From assembly GCA_004026145.2 (NCBI GenBank), contig CP034975.1:7852686-7916685 (forward strand): 64,000 nucleotides of DNA, written 5' to 3'. Below the pieces are notes generated by a model. That model ran no database searches. It was given only the letters and a program-made list of their open reading frames with translations, and had not been told where the DNA came from. Source of the stretch: Takifugu bimaculatus. Lineage: Eukaryota; Chordata; Actinopteri; Tetraodontiformes; Tetraodontidae. The number at the start of each line of letters is the position of its first letter. The first letter of the stretch is position 1. Shown here piece after piece: positions 45,430 through 58,100 of this stretch. The translations under genes and the position numbers were made by a program.

Positions 45430-45435
45430 TTTATT
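45430..45435 (-). terminator. Probable sun1 poly(A) signal
   Basis: AATAAA on the minus strand (TTTATT on plus), about 230 bp after the sun1 stop codon at 45662. Confidence 0.55.
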
Positions 45436-45661
45436 AACAGGTTGAAAACAAATATTTACATCTGACGTTACAGTTGAAAACTCCCATCTCCAAATCTTCC
45501 ATCTGAGCAGTTAATGTTCACAGGAGACGGTTTGACAGCTCTGTCGGGAAAGAAAAATTCCAAATTCATCAACAGGACAGTTGTTTTTTTTTACTGAGAA
45601 AATAAGATTCCGTCCTCACAGACCTCTAGTCTGCCGGGTCAAAACCATGACCCGACAGTGC

Positions 45662-48600
45662 TCACGTGTCTGCTGGCGTCCCGTGTACTCTGACGCGGTA
45701 CAGACAGGTGTACTCTGGGTGTCCCCAGTTGGACGTCACCTGGATTTCCACCATCTGGAAGGGTCGGTCGCACACCTCCTGCCCAAAAACGCAATGTTCG
45801 CGCCCCCTGCTCCTTTGTCCTTCCTTAAACGTCACATGTTTACTGGAGTATTAAACCACTCACGGTTACGGTGAAGGTCTGGACAGCGTCTCCGTCCTGG
45901 TCGTAGGTGTAGGCGCCCAGCAGCTGGCCTCTCTCCTGGTTCTCATCATCCAAACCCTGGAACCAAACCCCCCCCTTAGTGTCCAATAGGAAGCAGGCGC
46001 CAGGGGCAGCTCGCACTCACGTAAACGCTGAAGTCTCGGGGGGCGCTGTCCATCTTCCCGCTCGGTGTCAAAGCTTTGGGGGTGTGCTCCAAGGTGACGG
46101 CAGTAGGGAAGATGGGCATGGAGAGCCGGATTACCAGGTAACCGCTGGAACCTCTGAAGGCCCAACAGTTTCCCGGATTCACGTCAGGCTTGAGTTTAGG
46201 AGCAGAGGAGCGAACAGGCGTCGTTAGGGTGAACAGAACCCCCCCGAAAGAACTTGGTCTGGTCAGATCTTTACCTGGATCACAGCTCGAGGAGACTGCG
46301 AGAAATACCAGAGAGGAAATCCGAAGAGGCTGAGCAGAGCCACCTTCGTCCTGTAGGTCTCAGAGCAACGAGCGACGAGGACGCTGCCCCCTGCAGGACA
46401 GGCACAGACACGCAACTCACAGGTGACTACAGCAAATGAGTCAACTGGGAAATCATCAACGGTATCGACATTGAAAGCGTCGATAATTTTGAGTCATTGC
46501 GCCAAGTCCGTTGGGCGGAACCATGATTCTGAAGAGCAAAGTTGGTCTTTTATAATATTTCGCTTTACTATTCCTGGTTGTTGGTGGTTCTGACCTCCAG
46601 ACTCCAGAGCAAAGTCCGACATGCCCGTCCTGTCCTCAGAAAAACGACGCAGAGCGTTGTCCACAATCACGCGGACGTCCTGAAAGAGACAGGAAAAGGA
46701 AGTAGAAACACCTCCAATGTTAACTGTTGCTACGGCAACCCGCGGCGTCACCTTCTTACCTCCCGGCTGACGGCTGCCCCGGTGCCATCGCGGACGTTTC
46801 CCTCCAGCTGCCTACTGATGTTCTGCAGGATGCTGACGCTCCAGGGAAGCCAGCGCCACCTGCAGGTCGGCCCTGCTCACATAATGCTGCGACAGCCACT
46901 GCAACAAAGACGCGGGGGGGGCCACATCAGCAGAGGCCCCGCCTCCCTCCGTCAGCTGGCTGCCGTAGATCTGAGCCTGAATCCCGTCACGGATCTGAGA
47001 GGAAATCTGAGAGGAGGAAAACTTAAAAATGTATCACATTTCTCGACTGAAGTTCCTGTAAATGTTTTCCCGTCTCACCGTTTGCTGGATTTCGTCCTCG
47101 TGTCCCGACAGCCTTGCGACATCCCGACCGACCGTCCTCGAGAGCCGCCTCCAAGCGCTCGACCTGAGCCAGCACGCCGTCCTGGAGCCGCGGCGCTCCC
47201 CCCACACTACAGGAAGTCAGAGCAGGTCAAAGTTGAGCCGCAGGAGACGCAGCCAACCAGGAGTGGTGGGGGAGGGTGCTACCTGCCAGCTTCCTGTTTG
47301 CTCTGAAGTTCCTGCACAGTGAATCAGAGAGTTAGACTCAAGCTGCAGCCTAGATCCTGAGAGGGGATCCGTCCGTACCTCTGTCCGTGCAGCCAGCGCC
47401 TGCAGCTGTGACTCCAGCCGGTCCACCCGAGAGGTCCGACTCTGCCGCTGAAGCGCCTGCAGATCGAATATTTAGTCGATATTCCCAGCAGTGATGATGA
47501 TGATGATTTCCAGGCTGTTGATTTCAAACGCCAGAACTGTGACAGGACGGGTTCAGTCCTGACCTGCCTGTCCTTTCTGGTCCAGCAGAGCCCTGAAAGG
47601 CTGCAGCTGATGCTCCATCATGCTGGTCAGCCAGGCCCCGCCGCCGCCGCCGCCGCCCTGCAGGACCTCTGTGTACAGCTTCATCACCTCCCTGTGTCTC
47701 TGCTCCGCCCGCCGGCCTCCAGCCTCCACCTGCTCCCAAAGCGCCGTCACACTTTGCTCCAGCCGTACAAGCCTCGACTCGTCGTGCACCTGTTCCTGGG
47801 AAGGAACAGGAAGTGGTAATAGGTCCTCCACATTTAACCCCCAACCCCGTGGTTGCTATTAAATACACAAACCGAGGTCCAGATGGTTTAATTGTTCTAG
47901 AGTTACGGAATTCAGTACCTCTGCTGGAGGTTCACTGTGGAGATGCTCCTGCGCTTCTCTCCTCTCACCCGTGACGCCTTCGTCCGATTGGCTCAGGGAG
48001 GACGTGAGGTCGGCGACGAGGTTCAGACCGAGTGTGTCTGCCACATCAGCAGCTGGCAGGAGAGTCGGCAGCACAGCTGGACTGAACCAACACAGACCTG
48101 GAACAACAAAGAGCTCACGTTCTCTCAAACACTCAGACTCTAAACTGGAGTAAGAGACAAACGTCAGGAAGTTACAACAGGGATTCAGCAGTGAAACTAT
48201 CCAAGTATTGGCATGTTCGACAGCTTGTGTGATGTCATCAAACAGCGACACAGAAAACCTACTGAAGAGCAGCAGCAGAAGGATGAGAACCAGGACGGGC
48301 CTGAAGGAGCAGAGGAGGAGAAGGAATTTAATGTAAACACGAGTGACGCAGAATCTTTCTAACGTGGGGCAACGTACCAAGTCAGGAGGTCAGAGGTCAC
48401 GCATGGTTGGTGCCTACGGAACCACCTGAACGCGTGACCTGTGGTTTTACCTGGAGACAGACGGACATTTGAAAAACAACATCACTTAAGTGATGATGTC
48501 ATCACACACTGGAAGACCCGACGGGAACGACTGAAGGATTCCTCTTAATTCCTCAGTTTGGCCTTTCATGTCAGAACAGGGACACAGACATCAGGAAGGA

Positions 48601-51600
48601 GATGAAACAGAACCCGACAGGAAGTGAAAACACACGGAGCGCTGACACACACCAGAGGACAAAAAGCGCGGAGGTCGGGAGACACGGTATTAACCCACAC
48701 AGCGTCACATGTTCACACACGTTTCCTGAAGCTGCCGCAACAGTCAGCTGAGACGGACACGAGGCAGACGGGAAGCGAAGGAAGATGGAGAAAACCGAAA
48801 TCATTTAACCTGTGACAGCAGCAGCATTCCGTGTCAGCACCAACAAAGAAGAAATCACAGGTGACCGCGAGGGCGAGGGGAGGGTCTCTGAGCGCAGTTT
48901 CTCCTCACAGTCGTCACCTGTTGATGTCGGGACGACTTTAACTGACAGGAACAACAGGAGTGGCACCACTGGAGGGTTATTCACCCTCTCGGATAAAAAG
49001 GAGCCACGTTGATGGGAGAAAACTATGAAAACGGAGACGAAGGCTGAAGAAATTATGCAACAACTCAAAGTACGAGTCGCCACATCACAGGTGAGCTCGG
49101 CAAATAAAAGAGCAGCAGCCTGATAAAGATGAATCGCGCTCCTCTTGATTTTCCTCCTGAAAATTAACACTAATTTTGTTTACTTTAGGAAGTCAAAAAA
49201 CAGGGAAAACAGGGAGTCAAATTGTAGAAAATGTGCGACTCACACAGAGCTCCGTTTGGGTGAAGATCCTGGTTCTGTCTGGGTTCCTTTAGGCTCATGA
49301 CTCCGCTGTGACGCTTCGGAGCTGCAGTGGAAAACAAACAGAATCAGGACTCGTTGTGGCCTCGGACCAGCACCGGCGCAGACTGTAGCGGCACAGATTT
49401 GCATTTTACCATGGAAACAGCCAAAGTGAGGACGTCGGCATTTGTTTGAGAGGAGAACCTGACCACATGTAAGCAGAACCAGAACCTCATCACATAACCA
49501 CCCCCCAGGTCTGTTACGGTTATCAGATTCTCGTCATGCGTACAACAACGTCCAAACTGTGGTCACGGACAGGTTCTGCAGTAATAACTAATAACTCTCC
49601 ATCAATGGTACAGCTGGACCTTTCAGGCGGGTGGGTGGTCATTTGGTTCCGTAGGTTCCGGTCCCCGTCACGCTGCCCTTTAAACCCCTCAGATAACTCT
49701 ATTCCTCTGTTTGGAGGCTCTTTTACTTTACTTTTTCCATCTTCCCACAGCATGTGCAGGCAGCTAAATGGATGGGTCAGTTACACCGCAGTTTGTACCT
49801 CCGGCTGCTTCGGACTGGACCTTCAGGCGCTCCCGACACACCTGCCAGATGTGCGAGAACAAGAACACACAGCAAACAGCAGCTCTCCTCACAGCCAGCA
49901 GACACCAGTCCAACCAGAGCTGCAGCACATCTGCAAGAGTCAGACCTCAGTCAAAATCCACACCAGCACATTCCAGGTTCCACCAGTGACTCAGGCCCGA
50001 CTGTGGTTCTGGAGCCAGAAAACTTGGTTCCTCAGTGGAACCTTTGTTGCTCTCCAATGTTCTCACAGAACCAGACAGGCGCTTTGTGAAAGCAGCAGCC
50101 GAGTGAGGAGTGAAGAGGTGAATGGGCCCAGACCCCAGTGACAGGAACAGGAAGTGACAAAAGAATAATGACACGGCAGGGATGCACCCGTGAGAGCAGG
50201 CACATGATCGCTCCAGGAAAACAACGCAAGCGTGCACATTTGCAGCAGAGCAGGAAACAAAACTCACAACTAAACAAAATAAGACCGTCCAGAGCTTTGA
50301 GAGATTCATCTAGAATCCACTCAGCACTTGTTATTTTTACTTTTATTATTTCCTGCTCAGCTGTTTCAGCTCTACCTTCGACGCCTGTGGCCTTTCTGCA
50401 GCAGAACGTGCAGAAAAACCACCCAGGATGCCGGCATACCTGTTGGACCAAGGAATTATACACATTCCACTTCCTGTTTAAGTTAAACACTAGAGGGCGC
50501 TCATTTGCACCATCAGCTGAATACGGAAGGGCCACAAAACCCAAATTACCCCCAACGGCCACATAAAGCATCTGCGCTGTCAATCTGCAGACCCTCGCCC
50601 GCAGAACTAGAACTACTTTTGCAAGACCAGGTTGATTAAATGCACTAGAAAGTACCAGAAATTATAAATAATTTGATGGATTGACACATCATGGAAGCGG
50701 CGCTCGCTCTGGAAATGCAGCTACTAGAACAGGGAGGGCATCTGTGCCACGCTATGGGGAAATTGGGGGTTAGACTTTAAAGACGAGAGTCACCATCAAT
50801 ACTACAGAAAGGATTCCGTGACCACTCCAAAATAAAATCCCACCTAAAATATTTTACTGTGAAAGCTGAGAACTGTTTCCTTTCCCCTCTCACCTCGCTG
50901 TGCCTTATGTTTCCGCACTCTTGAGTAGACGGTTGAAATTTCTGAGCTGCCAGGTGCCGATGCTCTGGGCGCTGTTGTGCAGGAGGGGGACGAGGAGATG
51001 GAGCACGTGGACTCCTTCATGTTTGGCTCGCAGTCATGACAGTAGAACCTGGTGAGTGCCTGGACTGGCTCTCTGGAGTCACAGTCATCTGGGCCAACCA
51101 GAGTGTGGTCTGCCAGGACGGCGCTCTGATCAGCAATGATGGTGCTCTCTGAAAATAAAAGGGATGTGGAGATAAACATGTAGGTCGCCCCCTGGTGGCT
51201 GGATGTGGATTCTACATTAAAGGAATCCTAATTTTATAGATGTTTATAATTAACGTCACAACTGACCTTTGGGGTCCATGTCATGGTCCAACCCTGGAAC
51301 ATCGCGTCCAAATAAACATGAGGAAAATCCCTTCAACATGGACCAGATATAAACTGACAAATAACTAATGAAAAACAGTTTCAAGAGTTGTACCCCAGTA
51401 GGAGTCCACCAGAGTGTTTTCCCGAATGGAGGAGTCCTCCTACCAAAGAGGACAGCAGGGAGGCGTCGCTGCTGTTCAGCTTATAAGGAGAATCCATGAG
51501 GAGAGACTCCGAGCAGGAGAGGGAGAGCTGCCGGGACCCACGACATTTCCCAGACCTGCAGGAGCAACACAAAATTCATACGAGTTAAAAAAATTGTGAC

Positions 51601-51889
51601 AGGTAAATGTGCAACTGCTCCAATAGGTTTATAGGATTTGATAGAATTTTGTTACATTTTAAGAAATTACACTGTTAGTTGTTAGTGTTAGTAGTTTTTA
51701 TTTTTACTGTGCTCACAGGAAGGCATGAACCCTCACCTGGAGCTCCTCCAGCTGGCTCCTCCCACACTGAAGGAGGCGCTAGAATGTGGCAGACTACGGT
51801 CCAATAGGCCATCGTCGAGCCTCAGGCTGCGTCTGGACATGGTCCTGACTTGCTGCCCTGAGACCGACACTGCAGAGGAGTATTCAGAG
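45662..51889 (-). CDS. sun1: SUN-domain inner nuclear membrane protein, SUN1 type
   Basis: Inner nuclear membrane half of the LINC bridge: binds lamins inside the nucleus and KASH proteins in the perinuclear space. Eighteen exons (minus): 51737-51889, 51394-51555, 51267-51293, 50894-51148, 49244-49321, 48378-48450, 48263-48300, 47919-48097, 47568-47795, 47379-47456, 47283-47311, 47079-47206, 46760-46994, 46595-46679, 46275-46390, 46021-46188, 45864-45956, 45662-45778. Nucleoplasmic part: MSRRSLRL, IRENTLVDSYWG, VYSRVRKHK. Membrane segment VLVLILLLLLF (48263-48300), luminal coiled coil, then SUN domain: ALESGGGSVL, FPLWYFSQSPRAVIQ, NPGNCWAFRGSSGYLV, YDQDGD, SNWGHPEYTCLYRVRVHG. ALESGGGS and WYFSQSPR favour SUN1 over SUN2. 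A further upstream exon is needed, since 51889 begins after an acceptor. Single-base frame breaks lie near 51440, 47130 and 46832. Confidence 0.9.
47640..47660 (-). repeat. GGC repeat coding seven glycines in sun1
   Basis: (GGC)6GGG in exon 47568-47795 gives a run of seven glycines between two predicted coiled-coil helices of the luminal region, a likely hinge and a likely length-variable site. Confidence 0.85.
49322..50893 (-). other. sun1 intron
   Basis: About 1.6 kb between the nucleoplasmic-domain exon ending at 50894 and the exon starting at 49321. Phases match across it. Nothing else recognised apart from unsupported short open frames. Confidence 0.7.
51184..51203 (-). promoter_or_regulatory. 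CTCF-like site, reverse, sun1 intron
   Basis: GTCGCCCCCTGGTGGCTGGA is the reverse complement of CCAGCCACCAGGGGGCGAC, one of the best core matches in the window. It lies 36 bp upstream of exon 50894-51148. Confidence 0.6.
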
Positions 51890-54800
51890 CTACGAAGGAG
51901 AGAACAGCGTGAAAAAGTGGAAGAAGATGCGACGACATCTCAAACAAACCTAAATGCTCACTAGCAAACTTTAGCGTGATATCAGAGTAACGTTTTCGTC
52001 GGAGACCGAGTCAAACGAGTCCACACCTGGCAGCTACCAGGTCGGGTGTTGGTCCACACTCTAGAAAGAGTCGTTGAGTGAAGAATAATGAGTGTAAAAG
52101 CGGCCATAAATGTTTAGGTCAAAGTCTCAGCTTCAAACAAATCAGTGAAATTACACTAACTACTGATAACAACTAAATAAATCCATCCTTTAGACAGACA
52201 ACCAGCAGCCACATGGGTTCCAACACAACAGGAGGTACACACAGGTCAGTCCAGCCCCAGCTCTGCAGGTCTTCGTCACACATTTCAGACAGACCAACGG
52301 CTGCACGCATATCCACACGCGTACAGAGAACGCTGCACTTCCTGATCCGGTCACAGGTCAGGGAACAGCTTAAACCAGATCCAGTTTAATCAATCATAAA
52401 CTGGATGAATTGTGTATTTGATGTTACCGCGGAATGTCCCCAAAAAGGGTTTGTTTTAGCTTTGCAACATAAGGTTACCGGAAAGAATATGAAGTTCTGA
52501 TTTTCAGAAATCCCATTTCAAACTATGTTGCTTTTAGTATTCAATTGTATTGTTACAAAACTGGATTTTAAAAATATACATTTTTTAGTTCTTTTTTTGT
52601 AGTTTTGAAGATTGAATTCTCACTTTATTGGATTTTTATGAGGTTAAAACTAAAAAAAATTGGTAGTTTGTCAAAAGAATGAGAAATGAGTTTCAAAGAA
52701 AAGATGCACCTGAGCGTGAAAGGTGACCAGATCACCTCAGCTGTTATGGGCCCTTCAGAGGTGACCTGAATTAACCTGGAGCCCGACTCAAGCTGGTAAT
52801 CCACTCTGCACAATGCTGCCGCGTTCAGCGTTCACCAACTGGAGGACAGAAGACAAAAAGAATTTCATACTACACAAGTTTTCCAGGGAAAAACCACAAT
52901 GGTTGATAGTCAAATTAAACTGCAGAGGGCAAAACTGTTCCTTTGAAAAAGGAACATTTCAAATACTAGGTCATTTAATTAGAATTAAACATTCATAATA
53001 GACATAAAGCCATATATTGATTGGAGTTACTTGAATCAGTAGTGAATAAGTCGTTAGAACTCAACAAAACTCGGCTTAAACTCACAATAAATACAAACGT
53101 GTGTGTTTTCCCCACGTGCAAACCAGCCATTTAACAACCTTAAGCCTTCCCAGCCAATCAGCGTGCAGGACAGTCTGATGACGTCCCACTGAGCCAATCA
53201 CAGACGGCAACAGGCGGGACCCGCGAATAATTAAACGGTCGATGAGATTGCGTTGGCGTCTAATTAAACTCAACAAGCATGACATAAAACAGAAACAGCA
53301 ACAGAACCGACAAAGCAGAGCCGTAAATCATAACGGCGGCTCTGTGACCCACAGCGGGGTTTTAAAGTGTCCCACCGGGCTGGACGGATCAAGCTGCGCT
53401 CGAAAGGTGGCCGCGATTCCCTCCCAAAAATTTCAGCTAATGATCTAAATGTTGATCGTAACTTACAATTACTCGTTTAAAGAAGACGTCATCTAATTGT
53501 CGACTGACAAGCCACAAAATAATAGATGTCGCGGACAGTAGCACTTTTCTGTCGGTGGATTTAACCCGAACCGCAGCAGTTTCTTCTTCTACGATTTTCT
53601 TCTTCTTTTTCCCTCTTCTTCTTCTTCTCCTTCGGGGTTCCATCGAGGTTGGCCAAGAGCGTTAGGATGCTGCCACTATTTCGAGCGTGACCTTAAAAGT
53701 GAACTTAACTGATCTTAACCAACAATGTGAAATACTGTCACTACACTGGGTCAATAAAAATCATTCATAAGAGGGATCTTGGTAAATTCAAAACTGTATG
53801 CTGCTTGTAAAGGCAGAAGGAATCAGAAGAGTCAAGTCCGTTTGATCCAAATATGTTTTTTTATTCATATGAATAATAAAAATGAACATGGTAAGAGATA
53901 ATCTGTGTTAGAAGCTTTCCAGATTTGTGGTGGCCTGAACTTTTATTGTCTTGTAACCAAACCTGATCCCCTGATAATCTCCAGTGACACAAATAAGCAC
54001 CTGAAGCCAGGAAGATCACCTTCATATAGAATTTCTCTCCATGTTAATGGATCAGTTGGATCAATCAACAGTTTCTTTTTTTTTAGAAGCCTAAATACAC
54101 AAAATAATGAGTTATATTTGGAATGTTTACTGTATTTGTGTCGTTTAATGTGGATCAATAAAGATATTACCAAAAAAATCCCGGCGTGAACCGGATGTAG
54201 TTGTCCCGGCTGAGGTCACCATTCTTTTTGACAGTGTTGATCCACGTGATTTCAACTTTTACATAAAACAGGTTTGAATATTGTTATATTCTTCATATTA
54301 CATTCATACCACAATAATATCAATTGGAGGTTTTCAGTTTCCGTCTGTTGGTGTATGTTTGTGATGTGTTTTTGCTTATTCCACGAGTTAGCTCGCTAAT
54401 TACATTAGCTAGCACGGCTGGTTGTTGAAGTCTGCTCTTTTTTAGTAGAAACACCCGAAATATATTTCAGTAACGAATAATAAAAACTCACTTTTCTTTA
54501 CCTCGGAAGGTCCCAAAGGCAAAAGCGCCTTGGATTTTAAAAAGTGTTTTAGAGTTTAACGACGTCTTCATACATGGTCCTTGTTCAACTTTTAGCAAGT
54601 TGCTGTAACGTGTGTGCAGCTGTAGGCTGTTTTCGGGGGAAGAATAATAATAAAAACATTCCAGGGTCAGATTTTCATTTAGAGAGCTTTTTCATTTTTC
54701 CTTTTCTATTTTAGTTGATGCAGCGTGTGATTCTTCAAACTCAGTGACTTAATTTAAGATAGATGTAGGATAACCTGCATGAAACAAAATCTATCTAACT

Positions 54801-55167
54801 AGAGTTTGCTTTCTTGGTTGTAAATGAAGAACTTTCTACTTTTTAAAAACATGACGGCATATGACGTCCAAATTAAGCAAATCATGATGGAGTCCAGGCT
54901 TTGGTTGGTGGAGGGATGAATATTATATAATTTCAAAATCTTTCTATGTTAAAAAATGTTTTGGTGAAGTCTTCAAATCCACGTTGAAAGTTTCATTTCA
55001 AGTTGAATTTAAAAAGTAAACCTGACCTTTATTAAACTGCATCCTGGTGTAAAGTTTGAAACTCCAAATAAATTTCCTGAAAATGATCTGAGAATATTTT
55101 TTCTCTTTGTGATTCTTGCTGCATAATATTAAAGTATCAACATAATATTTATGTGCTTTTTGCTTAG
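51890..55167. other. Shared 5' region of sun1 and heatr1
   Basis: About 3.3 kb between divergent genes. One or more sun1 5' exons and the heatr1 first exon must lie here. Candidates: a minus-strand donor ATT|GTAAGTTACG at 53466 with a short Arg/Lys-rich open frame upstream (53643-53467), and a plus-strand donor AACAG|GTTTGA at 54271. An AT-rich stretch fills 52400-53050. No other gene recognised. Confidence 0.45.
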
Positions 55168-55178
55168 ACAGCTTTGCC

Positions 55179-58100
55179 ATGACGTCATTGGCCCACCAGC
55201 TGAAGAGGCTTGCGCTGCCTCAGAGCGATCCTTCGCTGCTCACCCGCAAAGAGGTCGCTTCTCTGCTCTTTGACCCTCAAGATGCTGCCACCATGGATAG
55301 AAGCACCTTCTATGCCCTCGGTAGGTTGTGCATACCATCAGACTTGTCATTGGTTGCTTGTCCAGCCTCTATCTGTAACTCCCCTTTTCTCCTGCAGGCT
55401 GCACAGGACTGGAGGAGCTGCTGGGAATTGAACCAGCCTTCCTGGAATTTCAGGAGACGCTGTTCAGTAGCGCATCATTGACAATGGAGCGAAGCGTTCA
55501 GTCCAGAGAAGTGAATCAGAAGCTGGACGGCAACATCTCGCTCTTCCTCGCTCGCCTTTGTCCATACTTCCTCCTCAAACCTGCTCACAAGTGCATGGAG
55601 TGGCTGGTTCACCGGTACGACTCCCGTGTTCCAATGCTGATCAAAGATTGCTCATATTTGCTTCCTCAATAAAATTTAATTCGATTTTTAATGAGAAAAA
55701 GTCCACCCAAATGTTGCCTCTTTAATTGCATTTTTTTTTTCAGGTTTCACGTCCCTTAAAATTTCCTCAGGAGCAGTTTCCAGTTTGTAAAATGATAAAT
55801 TTCTCTTGTGTTGCAGTTTTCACATTCATCGATACAACGTTGACAGCCTGCTGGCCTGCGCGCTGCCGTACCACAACACCAACGTGTTCGTCCGTGTGCT
55901 GCAGCTCCTCGACATCAGTGACGCCACCAACCGCTGGAACTGGCTGCACTGCCTTCAGAAACCAGGCGTACCATTGTCCAAAGGAACCCTGATAACTCAC
56001 TGCTACTCAGATTTGAGCTTCTTAGACTTCATCTGCACCCTGGTGACCCGGTCCATAGAGGTGAGCTAGTGTTCTTCTTTTATAAATGAAAGTGCAGGTG
56101 CACATCTTCTGAAAGTGAGGCCATTGAGCCAACATCAGAACTCCTCTGTGTTTCCAGGCATACTCAGGACCTAAAGAAAGTTACTCCCAACTCAGGGTCA
56201 TTTTCTCCTTCTACGCTTCAACCATCATCCCAGCTGTAGAAGCCATGGATAAAGTTTCTGACAGCTTCATCTCCAAACTTCTGCCATATATTCAGAAGGT
56301 ATTCCACTAGCCTGCCGCTTAGTTCTGAGAAAAACCTCACAGAAGTATCTGCTTCACTAATGTGACGCCCAAGATACTTTCTTCTGCAGTGCAACATATT
56401 TTTCTTTGAAGTCTGAGGGAGACTAACAGAACACGGGACCAGCATTGATACCTCACTGTGATGACTACTTCCTGTTGTTGTCGCAGGGTTTGAAGTCAAT
56501 GTTGATGGACTATAAAGCCGCCTCCTACATGATCGTGGGCCAGCTGGCAGTGAAGGTGGTGATGGAGGCGAGCCTGGTGGACACGCTCGCTGTGCACATC
56601 AGCAAATCTTTGCTGAAGGAGCCCGTGTTGGCCAAGGAGGGTGTTGGCTGCCTCATCGTGCTGCTTCAGAACCAGAAGGATGGCGCAGTCGGTCCTAGGT
56701 GAGCACAGCAGACACATCTCCTTCAGGTGTGTTCTCATGTGTTGAGGATGTCTCTTCATCCACAGAGCTTCCACCCATCTGCGCGTCATGCCAACACTCG
56801 TTTCCACAGTTGGAGGTGATGGCGCTGACGCATGACGTCGGCCCGCTGCTGCACTACCTGCTGCCTCACCTGATCCGTGCCAGTCTTCACCTGCAGCTCA
56901 GGTGAATGAAGCTGACTCTGGAGTCTCTGAAGAGGAAACTGAGTGTTCACCTTTTTGTTTTCTGTTTCAGCTGAGGCGCGTGAGCTCGCCGTGCTGACGT
57001 CCATCCTGCAGTCTCTTCCTCTGACCAGCGGCCTGGATCAAACTGTGGCTCGGTAACGCGAACCCTTCTCTTCCCGTTGATGATGTCAGAAACTGCGTCA
57101 CCTTTTCAGTTCTGCCATTTTGCTGATGCATTTAAAATGAGTCCTTGTTTCTGGGAGATTCTCCAATAGAAATGTCTTTGTTCCTGTTCTTCAGTTTGCT
57201 TTTGGATGAATATGTGAGATTGACAGAACTCTCTGATGAAAACATGACCACCCTCAACCAGCGACTGCAGCCTCTGATCCGACTGTTGGAGTCCAGGTAC
57301 CTGAATATTTTGGACCCACTCTTTTGGTTTTGGTGGTAAAATTACAAGCCAATTAGTTGACATTTAAAGTAGCTGCACTTCTCTGTAATCTTTGTCTGTT
57401 TGTCCATCCCTCATCAGATACTGTGTGGCTTTGGACACCGTGCTTGGAGGTCACGTGACTGTCGGAGGAACTAAGCAAAAACGTCTCTTCCATGAGTTTC
57501 TCTCCCTGACAATGAGTAGTGGGAAATACCAGGTACACTATAATTCATGTTAAAATAAATTGAAACCGTTGGAGTTGCTGATGTTTGTTTGCTTGTAGTT
57601 CTTGGGTGACTCGGACACGTCGCTTCTCCTCAGTCTGAAACACCCCCAGCCGTCCATCAGAGTGTCGGCTGTGGAACACCTGATGAGCATCGTCACGGAC
57701 AGACAGGTATGACGGGAGGCCTCACTTCCTGTTAGCAGTCCCAGAGACTACAAAACTCAACTCGTGCTCAAATGACACTGACTAAAGCTAGGTGAATTGT
57801 TTCCCTTTGACCCCAGAGTCTTAATAATAATATAGCAGACCTTTAGCAGCTAACATTGCTGAATGGTCCACCTTTGGTTAGTAGTGTTGGGTTTAGTTTT
57901 CACTGTAGCACAGATGACCTCATGTAGAACTCATTTTTGTCCTGAGCAGCACTGCAGCTTAACCGACACCTTCCTGAACGATGCCATCACCGACCGACTG
58001 AAGGATGATGTTCCAGAAGTGGTGGCCGCTACTCTCAAAGTGGTAGAGGTTAGCGGGGATGGGGTTGATCAATTTACCCTACGGGCCAGTGGAAGTATTT

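Noticed and set aside
46542..47306. 254-codon plus-strand open frame
   Set aside because: It lies antisense across several sun1 exons and introns and ignores their splice sites; no domain is seen.
47859..48380. 173-codon minus-strand open frame as an independent membrane protein
   Set aside because: It reads through two sun1 introns; the hydrophobic segment belongs to the sun1 membrane exon 48263-48300.
48805..49244. sun1 starting at the internal ATG in exon 49244-49321 as a short form without the lamin-binding part
   Set aside because: The exon has an upstream acceptor whose phase joins exactly to exon 50894-51148, so it is internal. A short isoform is possible but unsupported.
53437..53643. 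Short Arg/Lys-rich protein MEPRRRRRRRGKKKKK
   Set aside because: The basic run comes from a TTC-type repeat on the plus strand. A donor inside it suggests a sun1 5' exon instead, and no homologue is recognised.
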